From assembly GCF_022565475.1 (NCBI RefSeq), contig NZ_JAIUMR010000011.1, positions 1 through 64,000 on the forward strand: a DNA stretch of 64,000 nt, written 5' to 3'. Every line of letters starts with the position of its first letter. Within the stretch, counting starts at the first letter, position 1. Shown in pieces: positions 37,037 through 46,400 of this stretch. The notes under the pieces are model-generated. The model was not told the DNA's origin, searched no databases, and worked only from the letters and a program-made list of their open reading frames with translations. Source of the stretch: Aliidiomarina sp. (GTDB lineage Bacteria > Pseudomonadota > Gammaproteobacteria > Enterobacterales > Alteromonadaceae). The position numbers were made by a program, and so were the translations under genes.

Positions 37037-37657
37037 TTAACGGCCTTGCTTCAGTAGCGCGGCGACTGAAGACTGATGGCCTGAAGCAAAACGGTAAGAT
37101 TGGGCCAAAAAGAGTTCTGCACACGCGATGGCGTCATTGAGAGCATGATGTCCATTAAATTCTGGTAAACCGTAGCGTGCTCGGCACGCCGCCAATGTTA
37201 ATTCGCCCTGCTGCAATTCTTGTTGTGAGCCCAGCAACCGTCGTCGTTCCGCTTGCAACGTACAATATAGTCCATCCGGCCGCCAACGCTCCTGGCCTAA
37301 TTTAGCCAATGCCACTTGCAGCACTTCGTAGTCAAAACGAACATTATGCGCCACGAGAAGTGAGTTTTGCGCGGCCTCCATGAACGCACGCATCACCCCT
37401 TCGAGCGGCTCTCCAGCTGCGAGATCTGCAGACGATAACTGGTGTACGACCGCTGCTTGGGAAAGACCTTCGGTGCGTTGCACAACCTTATAACCATGAC
37501 GATCGACAGCAATCACCGGTGGTCGAATCGGCACCCACGCCAACGTCAGCATGGCGTCATTTTTTGTATCTAAGCCATTGGTTTCGATGTCGACCGCAAG
37601 CCAGTTTCCCTGCTGCCAAGGCTTGCGGCGATGTTGCCAACGTGACCATGTTCCCAT
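37037..37657 (-). CDS. DEDDh 3'-5' exonuclease (DnaQ-like)
   Basis: Start placed at the ATG at 37657 (MGTWSRWQHRRKPW), one base after the upstream stop; an in-frame start 11 codons earlier is possible. The 206-aa product has the exonuclease motifs Exo I VDIETNGLD, Exo II AHNVRFDYEVL and Exo III HHALNDAIACAELF, so all four acidic residues and the His are present. It is coupled to the CBS/DUF294 gene; this pair accompanies the acetate symporter genes in many marine gammaproteobacteria. Substrate unknown. Confidence 0.9.
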   Translation of the reverse strand: MGTWSRWQHRRKPWQQGNWLAVDIETNGLDTKNDAMLTLAWVPIRPPVIAVDRHGYKVVQRTEGLSQAAVVHQLSSADLAAGEPLEGVMRAFMEAAQNSLLVAHNVRFDYEVLQVALAKLGQERWRPDGLYCTLQAERRRLLGSQQELQQGELTLAACRARYGLPEFNGHHALNDAIACAELFLAQSYRFASGHQSSVAALLKQGR

Positions 37658-37658
37658 G

Positions 37659-39503
37659 CTACATATTCCGGCCAAACTTAAACGCCACACCTTGCTGGCA
37701 ATCTTTAATCACTTTAAACGCCGCTTTCAGCTGCCGTCGTTGCAAGGTCGATAATGCTTCTGGATCGACCGAGTTGGATGGGATTTTCGAGCCTTCTTGC
37801 CGGTACATTTGCGCATTCATGCGCAGTTGCGTCAGAAATTGCCAGGCTTCAAGCAAATTTTGGTTGTCCTTACTACTCAGCGAACGGCTGCCTTTCAGTT
37901 GCTCGAGGCGCCCCGGCGTCGATGGCTCCACCAGCCCGGCCGCAAGTGCATACAGGCGAACAATATCGTTCAAGATCGCAATCGCCTGCTTCTTAATATC
38001 AATATAATCAAAGTCGCCCTCACTTTTGGTGCGAAAGCGATTGAACAAGCCCAGCGGAACAGTCAACTCACCAATATGACGGGCAATATTGCCAAGGAAC
38101 ATGTCTTTTTGCGCGAGCTTCGCAATGTCGTCACGATGGCGACGATACAAGGCATTGTTGCCCGCGACTGGACGACTATCAAAGAAAATCATCGAATGCA
38201 TAATGGCTTTCGGGGTTGGTGAGCGAATCCATTTCATAAACTGCTCACGCCATTCAATTTGATTTTTCTGCCAAGTCGGGTTCATTGCCATGATGTCACC
38301 CGGACACAAGCGAATCCCACAATCCGCCAGCCCTTCATTGACATATTTGGCCATGCCGGCAAACCACGCACGTTGACCATCACTGATTTCATCGGCAAAC
38401 AACAAGGCATTATCTTGGTCCGAACCTAAGGTTTGGTCGCCCCGCGCTTGCGAGCCGAAGGCCAACCAAACATACGTGGCCGGTGCGCTTCCATGCTCTT
38501 GTTCGTAGAGACGAATGAGCTTGCGCGTCATCCCGTCGGTTAACGAATTCAGTAGCCGACCGATCATGCTGATGTCCTTCACCCGCCCAGCAAAACTGCG
38601 CAAGTAATCGGGTATTTTTGTGGCCTCGGCAACCAATGCCGCACGATCCGGTGCTTTAAACAAAGCGCTAATCAAGAGCACCGGCTCGCTACGTTGCTGC
38701 TGCATGAGGTCGGTGTTGGTAATCACGCCGAGCGGCACGTCATTGCGATCGAGCACGGGTAAGTGATGGATATTCGTCTGACTCATGGTCGTTAGTGCAT
38801 CGAATAAACTTTGCTCGCCGTACACCACTTGCGGCGCTGGGGTCATTACCGCCGCAACCGCAATATCGACATTCAGCCCCGCGGCTACCACCCGGTTACG
38901 CAAGTCGCGATCGGTCACAATACCGCGCAATTGTTGCTCATCAACCACCAACAAACATGATACCCGTTCAGCTGACATCAGCTGAGCTGCTTCGCGAATA
39001 CTCGCTTGGCTGTGAATTTGAATGGGTGTGCGTTGAATCACTTCAGCGATGCGCATTTCACTCCAATCAGCACCGCGTTTCTGCCCTTGTTCTGTGAGCA
39101 GACGTTGACCGTGCGCGTTCACAAAGTAACGTTCAAAGTCTTGGTTTTTTCGGCGCAACTGTTCGAACACAGGTTCTGGCCACTGCCAAATAATGCCATC
39201 GGCAATGACTTGCAACTGATTTGTAATCTTGCGACCGGTGAGCAGCGACGGAAAACCAAACAGGTCGCCGGGCTCGAGGCGGTCGAGATGTTGCCCGTCC
39301 TTATCGACCAAGTCGTAGGCACCGGAACGCACGAGATACAACTGGTGTACATCCGGCTGCATGATCTCCTTACGATTATCATGACAGACGTACACCGCTT
39401 GTAACTTGTCGACCGCAAGTTGTAGCTCAGCGTCGGCTAAGCCGTCAAACGGCGGTGTTTGTTTAAGAAAGCTGCGAATATCGACACTGTCTGCGGTCAT
39501 CAT
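37659..39503 (-). CDS. cNMP-binding / CBS-pair / DUF294 nucleotidyltransferase-like protein
   Basis: 614-aa cytoplasmic signalling protein. Order: cyclic-nucleotide-binding-like domain (about residues 10-125, with LEPGDLFGFPSLLTG), two CBS domains (about 150-275), a DUF294 nucleotidyltransferase domain (about 290-430) with GSQARGDQTLGSDQDNALLF, and a DUF294_C helical domain (about 465-605). The GS-RG-D-D metal site resembles that of GlnD/GlnE-type enzymes. It lies between the symporter and exonuclease genes; a role in controlling acetate uptake is proposed in the literature on these clusters but is inference here. Confidence 0.9.
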   Translation of the reverse strand: MMTADSVDIRSFLKQTPPFDGLADAELQLAVDKLQAVYVCHDNRKEIMQPDVHQLYLVRSGAYDLVDKDGQHLDRLEPGDLFGFPSLLTGRKITNQLQVIADGIIWQWPEPVFEQLRRKNQDFERYFVNAHGQRLLTEQGQKRGADWSEMRIAEVIQRTPIQIHSQASIREAAQLMSAERVSCLLVVDEQQLRGIVTDRDLRNRVVAAGLNVDIAVAAVMTPAPQVVYGEQSLFDALTTMSQTNIHHLPVLDRNDVPLGVITNTDLMQQQRSEPVLLISALFKAPDRAALVAEATKIPDYLRSFAGRVKDISMIGRLLNSLTDGMTRKLIRLYEQEHGSAPATYVWLAFGSQARGDQTLGSDQDNALLFADEISDGQRAWFAGMAKYVNEGLADCGIRLCPGDIMAMNPTWQKNQIEWREQFMKWIRSPTPKAIMHSMIFFDSRPVAGNNALYRRHRDDIAKLAQKDMFLGNIARHIGELTVPLGLFNRFRTKSEGDFDYIDIKKQAIAILNDIVRLYALAAGLVEPSTPGRLEQLKGSRSLSSKDNQNLLEAWQFLTQLRMNAQMYRQEGSKIPSNSVDPEALSTLQRRQLKAAFKVIKDCQQGVAFKFGRNM

Positions 39504-39576
39504 TAAGTCCTTTGATCGGCCCTACCGAGATCATCTTCAGTCTAGCCTGTTCCCACATAAAACAACATGTTACTGA

Positions 39577-39609
39577 TAAAAAAGCCCCATGGCACTCACT
39601 CCATAGGGC
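39577..39609 (-). terminator. terminator after the symporter gene
   Basis: On the minus strand GCCCTATGG / CCATGGGGC forms a 9-bp stem with one mismatch and an 8-nt loop, followed by TTTTTT. It lies between the symporter stop (39641) and the CBS/DUF294 start, so the two may be separate or attenuated transcription units. Confidence 0.75.
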
Positions 39610-39640
39610 TTCCATGACTCAGGATTTCACCAGCTCAACC

Positions 39641-41347
39641 TTAGTGGTGAGTGGCTTCACCCGCACCTTTCGGATAACGAATCGACTCGACTAGCTCTTG
39701 AATCTCTTCTGGTGCATCTTTGGTGAACTTCAGCACAGTCAGCGCCACAATGAAGTTCAGGATCATACCCACGGTACCAATCCCTTCTGGCGAGATACCA
39801 AACAGCCAATTCTCTGGGGTATCTGCCGCTGGGTTGATAAAGCGGAAGTAGATGATGTACGACAAGGTAAAGACGACACCCACCACCATACCGGCAATTG
39901 CACCCGCGCTATTCATGCGTTTATGGAAGATACCCATAATAATCGCTGGGAAGAACGAGGCAGCTGCCAGACCGAACGCGAAGGCGACCACCTGCGCCAC
40001 GAATCCGGGTGGATTAATACCGAACCACGCACCGATAACAACCGCCACACCCGCTGCAATTCGTGCATAGAGTAGCTCTTGTCGGTCGGTGATATTCGGC
40101 GCCAATGTTCGTTTCATTAAGTCGTGGGACACGGAACTCGAAATTACCAAGAGTAAGCCAGCAGAGGTCGACAACGCAGCGGCAACACCACCTGCAGCAA
40201 CCAAAGCAATAACCCAGTTCGGTAAGTTAGCGATTTCTGGGCTGGCCAGTACGATAATGTCCGCGTCAACGCGCATTTCGTTACGCTCGTCAGCCGAGTA
40301 GAACATGCGACCGTCTTCGTTGTGGTCATTCCATTCAATTAAGCCGGTACGTTCCCAGTTGGTCACCCAGCTTGGTGCATTTTCATACAAGACACCTTGC
40401 TGCTCAGGGCCGTTCAGCGTGTTCAGAATGTTCACTTTAGTAATTGACGCAATTGCTGGAGCCGTCGTGTAAACCACTGCAATAAAGACGAGTGCCCAAC
40501 CACCTGATTTCCGTGCATCACTCACTTTCGGAACCGTGAAGAAACGAATAATTACGTGTGGTAAACCGGCGGTACCAACCATCAGTGCCATGGTAATGGC
40601 AAAGACATCGATGCCGGACTTCGTCCCTTCCGTATACGCAGCAAAACCAAGCTCTTGCGACAAGCCGTCGAGACGCTCAAGCATGTACATGCCTGAACCG
40701 TCCGCTAAGGTCGCACCGAAACCGGTTTGCGGCAGGAAGTGACCGGTCATTTGCATGGAAATGAACACCGCTGGCACGGTGTAAGCAAAGGCTAACACAC
40801 AGTACTGCGCCACCTGGGTATAAGTAATCCCTTTCATACCACCCAATAAGGTGTAGAAATACACTAAGGCCATACCAATCAGAACGCCGGTGGTGATATC
40901 AACTTCCAAGAAGCGACTAAAGACCACGCCAACGCCACGCATTTGGCCAGCAATGTAAGTAAAGGAAACCAGAATCGCACAAATTACGGCAACCGTTCGC
41001 GCGGTTTGCGAGTAATAGCGGTCACCAATAAAGTCTGGCACGGTAAACTTACCAAATTTCCGTAAGTACGGTGCTAAACACAGTGCCAGGAGTACGTAAC
41101 CACCGGTCCAGCCCATCAGGTAGACACTACCGTCATAACCGAGCATGGAAATCAAACCGGCCATGGAAATAAACGATGCAGCTGACATCCAGTCAGCGGC
41201 AGTGGCCATACCGTTGGCGACTGGAGGCACACCACCGCCAGCAACGTAGAAATCAGTTGTTGAACCAGCGCGCGCCCATATCGCAATACCGATATAAAGG
41301 GCAAACGTCGCGCCGACGACGATAAACGTCAGTGTTTTGATATCCAT
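39641..41347 (-). CDS. actP: Sodium:solute symporter, ActP-like (VC_2705 subfamily)
   Basis: SLC5-family Na+-coupled transporter, probably for acetate or other short carboxylates. The 568-aa product has about 13 membrane helices, beginning TLTFIVVGATFALYIGIAIW, and the Na+-site region GGVPPVANGMATAADWMSAA (about residues 37-56). A large hydrophilic insertion (about 310-370, NILNTLNGPEQQG...ERNEMRVDADI) is typical of this subfamily. It is 3 bp downstream of the DUF4212 gene, its usual partner. Substrate is inferred from the acs/crbSR context; the symbol is by analogy. Confidence 0.88.
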   Translation of the reverse strand: MDIKTLTFIVVGATFALYIGIAIWARAGSTTDFYVAGGGVPPVANGMATAADWMSAASFISMAGLISMLGYDGSVYLMGWTGGYVLLALCLAPYLRKFGKFTVPDFIGDRYYSQTARTVAVICAILVSFTYIAGQMRGVGVVFSRFLEVDITTGVLIGMALVYFYTLLGGMKGITYTQVAQYCVLAFAYTVPAVFISMQMTGHFLPQTGFGATLADGSGMYMLERLDGLSQELGFAAYTEGTKSGIDVFAITMALMVGTAGLPHVIIRFFTVPKVSDARKSGGWALVFIAVVYTTAPAIASITKVNILNTLNGPEQQGVLYENAPSWVTNWERTGLIEWNDHNEDGRMFYSADERNEMRVDADIIVLASPEIANLPNWVIALVAAGGVAAALSTSAGLLLVISSSVSHDLMKRTLAPNITDRQELLYARIAAGVAVVIGAWFGINPPGFVAQVVAFAFGLAAASFFPAIIMGIFHKRMNSAGAIAGMVVGVVFTLSYIIYFRFINPAADTPENWLFGISPEGIGTVGMILNFIVALTVLKFTKDAPEEIQELVESIRYPKGAGEATHH

Positions 41348-41350
41348 GGC

Positions 41351-41617
41351 TTACTCCTCGTCGACTTTATATTTTTTATCGAGCTTGTTCATTTGTGCGA
41401 TGTACACAAAGATCAGCACGATAAAGGTGTAAATTGCGCCTTGTTGGGCAAACCAAAAGCCCAACTTAAAGCCGAAGAAGGAGAACTGATTCAGCCAGTC
41501 CACCAAAATAATACCGAACCCAAAGGAGACCGTGAACCAGACAGCCAATAGCTTGACCATCAACGACAGGTTCTCTTTCCAGTAGGCTTTGGCATGATCT
41601 TGCGATTCAAATGCCAT
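41351..41617 (-). CDS. DUF4212 symporter small subunit
   Basis: 88-aa membrane protein with two helices (about residues 22-45 and 55-78), of the DUF4212 family that accompanies VC_2705-type symporters. The ATG at 41617 is preceded by GGAGGAAATC; the longer frame upstream is not conserved-looking. The leader holds an inverted repeat CTACTC-N6-GAGTAG (41647-41664). A candidate CrbR palindrome lies about 100 bp upstream. Confidence 0.93.
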   Translation of the reverse strand: MAFESQDHAKAYWKENLSLMVKLLAVWFTVSFGFGIILVDWLNQFSFFGFKLGFWFAQQGAIYTFIVLIFVYIAQMNKLDKKYKVDEE

Positions 41618-41715
41618 GTGATTTCCTCCACGTATGTTTGTTGGCGCTACTCTTAGTTGAGTAGTTCTACCTTTTTGTCGATAACAAGCATCGTAGAGAA
41701 ATGGCAATGAGGAAA

Positions 41716-41731
41716 TTGGACGTTAGTCTAA
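41716..41731. promoter_or_regulatory. candidate CrbR site upstream of the DUF4212-symporter operon
   Basis: TTGGAC-GTTA-GTCTAA, an inverted repeat matching the site TTAGAC-CATA-GTCTAG found upstream of acs. The shared consensus TTRGAC-N4-GTCTAR extends one base further to ATAGG/CCTAT in both. Assignment to CrbR is inference. Confidence 0.5.
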
Positions 41732-41830
41732 TAGGTGAATTATTTGTTAAGAAGACCCGTGGATTGTGTTGGAACAACACCGTTGAAAATCAGTCTTTTT
41801 CCTCAAATATGTCACTATTTACGTATAATT

Positions 41831-41902
41831 GTTCGCCATATGGCAAACTCTTTATATTCTTGCTATAATGCTTGCCAATTAGCGAACATTAATGGTGGCA
41901 AG
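41831..41902 (+). promoter_or_regulatory. hipBA promoter/operator region
   Basis: TATAAT at 41864-41869 with a weak -35 (TGGCAA). Repeated TTGCCA/TGGCAA half-sites form two inverted repeats: GTTCGCCATATGGCAAAC (41831-41848, one mismatch) over the -35, and CTTGCCA (41871-41877) with TGGCAAG (41896-41902) flanking the transcript start. This layout suits autorepression by HipB; the site differs from the E. coli TATCC-N8-GGATA operator. Confidence 0.6.
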
Positions 41903-42163
41903 ATGGCAACACGAATCGAGATCGGCAATGCAATTCGCGAGCGTAGAAAGGAATTAGGATACACCCAACACGCTTTGTCAGAGCTGACGGGTGTTCACAA
42001 ATCAACGATTTCTGAAATCGAAAATGGGCGCTTTAGCGGCTCTTTCGATATCTTCGAACGCCTGCTCGACAGTGTCAATTTGCAGTTTGAGGTGTCGAGC
42101 AAGACACATCGTTTACCGGACTGGGACGACATTGATTCCTTGTTTTCGGAGGATGAATCATGA
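41903..42163 (+). CDS. hipB: HipB-type antitoxin / Xre regulator
   Basis: 86-aa helix-turn-helix protein; start ATG at 41903 (MATRIEIGNAIRERRKELGY). The Xre domain spans about residues 6-62 (TQHALSELTGVHKSTISEIE), followed by a short acidic tail. Its stop overlaps the hipA start (TCATGA), the usual hipBA arrangement. It probably represses its own promoter. The pair sits between the acetate symporter operon and crbS and is more AT-rich than they are, which suggests insertion. Confidence 0.9.
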   Translation: MATRIEIGNAIRERRKELGYTQHALSELTGVHKSTISEIENGRFSGSFDIFERLLDSVNLQFEVSSKTHRLPDWDDIDSLFSEDES

Positions 42164-43404
42164 CTCGCACTGCGAATGGGCGACCTGAGTTACCTGCTAA
42201 AATCACCCGTATTCAAGTGTGTGTTGGCGAAATAGAAGCAGGACTGCTCACGCATGGTGCTGTCCACCATTTTCAGCCTACGCAAGAAGAGCATCACATC
42301 TCGCTCACAATGACAAGAAAGGGATTAGATGGCTACGCATCAGGAAACCTGCATCCCATTTTCTCGCAGAACCTACCCGAAGGTTTTAATCGTCGATTTA
42401 TTGCCGAAAAATTGGCCAGATACGCGAAAGTAAACGACATGTATCTTCTCGCACTACAAGGCGATCAAGGTATTGGCATGCTGTCTTATCAAAGCGAGAT
42501 TCAACTACCTGTAACTGAGTCCATAGCACTTAAAGACATCTTGTCTTACAACAGTCCCGAGCCGTTATTCCCGCAATTGCTAGAGAAATATTATTTACGC
42601 AACTCGTTAGCGGGCGTGCAGCCAAAAGTGAGCGTACCGAGCAGCAAAACGCTAGCGACGGATCGAACGGTTGAGCAACGCGACATCATTGTTAAAACGT
42701 TTGATGAAGAATTTCCCCTCCTTACCGTGAATGAGTTTGTCTGTATGGAAGCAGCACGTTGGTGTGGACTTAACCCACCGAAAACCTATTTGGCGGAAAA
42801 TTTGGAGACTTATGTGGTCGAGCGATTCGACACGTCAAGCAATGGGGACCGACTTGGGTACGAGGACTTCACCACACTGATGAAGAAGCCAAATGACCCC
42901 GACGCAAAATACTCAGGTAGCTATGAAGCAATTTTGCATGCAACGCTTTTGTACACCAATAGCCAAACAGAAGTCGAAAAAATGTATCGATACATTGCCT
43001 TTAACTGTCTTATTGGTAATGGCGATGCGCATTTGAAGAACTTTGCGCTGCAGTACTTGCCAGACATGAGTGATATCTATGTATCGCCCCCATTCGATAT
43101 CACGCATACGCTTATTTACGACACGATCGATAATAAGCTAGCCTTAAAATTAGCCCGGAGTAAATCTTTTCCAGACATGGCAACACTTCTGCGTTTAGCG
43201 GAAGGCAAGGGATATCGAATTCGCAAAGCCAGAGAAATCATTGAGCAACTCGCTGAAGGCATTCTTGATTATCTCAGGCAATCACAAGAAGTTGAGCTTT
43301 TTAAGGGCTTACGTGAATCCATTGAACACTCGGTCGCAAAGGTGATGGTCTCCTCTTCAGGTACGACAAAATATCGTCATGACCGGATCAAGAAGTATGA
43401 ATAG
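42160..43404 (+). CDS. hipA: HipA-type serine/threonine kinase toxin
   Basis: 414-aa HipA-family kinase. Visible motifs: N-terminal subdomain with GIGMLSYQSE, the Gly-rich/Ser loop NSLAGVQPKVSV (about residues 150-161), catalytic loop GNGDAHLKNFAL (about 285-296) and metal-binding SPPFDITHT (about 308). All catalytic residues appear intact, so it is probably active. E. coli HipA phosphorylates glutamyl-tRNA synthetase; the target here is unknown. Confidence 0.9.
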   Translation: MTRTANGRPELPAKITRIQVCVGEIEAGLLTHGAVHHFQPTQEEHHISLTMTRKGLDGYASGNLHPIFSQNLPEGFNRRFIAEKLARYAKVNDMYLLALQGDQGIGMLSYQSEIQLPVTESIALKDILSYNSPEPLFPQLLEKYYLRNSLAGVQPKVSVPSSKTLATDRTVEQRDIIVKTFDEEFPLLTVNEFVCMEAARWCGLNPPKTYLAENLETYVVERFDTSSNGDRLGYEDFTTLMKKPNDPDAKYSGSYEAILHATLLYTNSQTEVEKMYRYIAFNCLIGNGDAHLKNFALQYLPDMSDIYVSPPFDITHTLIYDTIDNKLALKLARSKSFPDMATLLRLAEGKGYRIRKAREIIEQLAEGILDYLRQSQEVELFKGLRESIEHSVAKVMVSSSGTTKYRHDRIKKYE

Positions 43405-43474
43405 CGGATTGACGAGCGTCTTCTAATACGCCACAGTGAGCCGTGAATATTCCATCAATGACATAACAACCGAC

Positions 43475-46400
43475 ATGATCTGGATTCTGATTGCCTCTGC
43501 ACTAGGCTACATTGCGCTGCTGTTTCTTATTGCCCTATGGGGTGAGCGCAAACACTCATTAGGCTACAAAATTAGCTTACACCCCTGGGTGTATGGCCTT
43601 TCTTTGGCTATTTATTGTACAACCTGGACCTACTACGGCGCGGTTGGCAATGCCATTGACGGAGGCTGGAGTTTCTTACCGATTTTGCTCGGTCCTGTGT
43701 TGTTGTATGTGTTTGGCCTACCCGTTGTGACCAAGCTTGTGGCCGTCAGCAAACGGCAAAACATCACTTCGATAGCTGACTTTATCGCCTCGCGTTACGG
43801 TAAAAACCACAAAATGGCGTTGGTGGTCACTATGATTGCCGCTGCGGCGGTGATTCCCTACATTGCGCTGCAGCTGAAAGCGGTCGGTATCAGCTTTAAT
43901 GTGCTCAGCGGTATGCCGCCAGAAGTTACTGGCGGATCGCTGAAAGAACTCATTGTCGCCTTGCTGATGGCGGCATTTGCCATCGTTTTTGGTACACGGC
44001 GTCTGGACGTCACCGAGTACCGCAGCGGTATGATGCTCGCCATCGCCTTCGAATCAACAGTCAAGCTCGTCGCCTTGCTCGGCGTAGCCGTTTTTGCTTG
44101 GATTGCTTTTCGCAGCGACAGTGTGCTGACCATTACCGCCCAGCTGGAAAGCCTACAGCTCAGCAGCAGCTGGGGTTGGCAAGCACTTAACGCAGAGTTT
44201 TTCATTCAACTGGCGATGGCCGCTGGTGCGATTCTCTGTTTACCGCGTCAGTTCCACGTGACCGTCGTTGATAACGTTCATTTGTCGCACCTGAAAACTG
44301 CCCGCTGGCTGTTTCCGGTTTACTTACTACTTACCTCTGTAGCCATTGCCGTTCTGGCGATCACCAGCACACAGCTACTCGGTAGTTACAATGGTTTACC
44401 AGACGAACGCTCGGTATTTCCATTATTGATTCCTTATGTGAATGGCCAAACTTGGCTCGCGATTGTGGTCTATATCGGCGGTATTTCAGCGGCGACGGCC
44501 ATGGTCATCGTTGCTACCCTAACGCTCAGCACCATGATCAGTAACGACGTCGTCATGCCCGTTTGGCTCACCCGTGAAGGTCAGAAAATTCCGCAACCGC
44601 ACCGATTCTCACGACGGTTAATTCGCGTTCGTCGCTATGCCATTGTTAGCGTTTTAGTGCTCGGTTGGGCTTGTTACCACCTCTGGTTTGCACGCCTTAA
44701 CTTGGTCAGTATCGGTCTGCTGGCGTTCTCTGTGGTGTTGCAGCTATTGCCCGCCATCATCGGTGGCATGTACTGGCGGCGTGGTCATGCTCAAGGGGTC
44801 TATTGGGGTTTAATTGCCGGTATGGTGGCCTGGCTTATTGCGATACTGTTACCTCTGACTCAGGCGCCACTGGAACAAGCTGATACGATCATTACCCACG
44901 GCACCCTGATTGCCATGGCCGCAAACGTTGCTGGGTATGTGATTTTTAGCTACTTAGCCGTGCCGGCGCTCGTCGATAAAATTCAAGCCACGGCGTTTGT
45001 GCAACCGCGCAGCAGCCACACCAATGTCGGTCCCCAACGACCGCAGCAAACCCGTGTTGCCGACTTAGTTTTACTGATGGAGACCTTTCTTGGTCCGCAT
45101 CGCTGCGAAGAATTATTACAAAGTTACCAACGTCATCGCGAGCTCGACCGCGACGGTATTGCCGATGCCAAATTTACTGACTATGCCGAGCGTGCCATTA
45201 GCGGTGTGCTCGGTGCGGCCACTGCCCGTTCACTGGTGAATGCTGCGATTGAGAATCGCCAGCTCAATCTTGAAGAAGTGGTGCATTTCTTCGACGACAC
45301 TACCCAAGCGCTACAAACCCAACAGTCAATCATGTATAGCTCGTTGGAGAATCTTGCCCAAGGTATTTCCGTCGTCGACAAAGAATTGCGGTTAGTGGTG
45401 TGGAACCGCCGTTACCTCGAGTTGTTTGACTATCCCGACGGCATGGTACAACCGGGGCGTCCGATTGCTGACTTGATTCGTTACAACGCCGAGCGCGGTG
45501 AATGCGGCGTCGGTGAAGTCGAAGAGTTAGTCAACAAGCGTTTGTACTATATGCAAATTGGCTCACCGCACCGATTCATTCGTCGTCGCTCTGACGGTCG
45601 CGTGATTGAAATGGTCGGTAATCCGCTGCCCAACGGTGGCTTCGTGACCAGTTTTACCGACGTCACTGAACACATTGAAACTCAGCAGGCGCTCGAAGAT
45701 GCCAATATCGACCTCGAAGCGCGGATCCGCAGTCGCACCGACGAAGTCCGGGAAATTAACCGTGAGCTAACCGAGGAAATCGACCGTCGTCGTGAAATCG
45801 AAGTCGCCTTACAAGCGGCCAAAGCGGAAGCAGAAAATGCTAATGCCAGCAAAACACGCTTCCTCGCATTGGCTAGCCACGATATTTTGCAACCGTTGAA
45901 CGCAGCGCGTTTGTATTTGTCCGCAGTGGATCATGAACAGCTTGATCCGAAGAACCAAGGGTTGATTCATAAAGTCGATAACGCCCTCGATTCGACCGAG
46001 CATCTGCTCTCGGCCTTACTATCCATTGCCAAAATGGAACAGGGCGCGATGCAGCCACAGCTGAAACACATTGACCTCAATACGATTTTGGGGCCATTGG
46101 TACCTGAATACGCGGTCTTAGCCGAACAACGCGACTTACAGTTCAAAGCCCGTTTGCGCAACTTAACCGTGTATACCGACCCAACGTACTTGCGGAGAAT
46201 TGTGCAGAACTTCCTGTCAAATGCGGTGAAATATACCGAAAGCGGCCGTGTTTTGTTAACCGTTCGCAAACGCGGCGAACATGCCGAATTAGCGGTTTGG
46301 GACACGGGCCCCGGTATTCCAGAACAAAAACACGACGAAGTTTTTGAGGCCTTTATTCGTTTGCATCAAGGCTCCATTAGCGGTGTCGGTTTGGGGCTAA

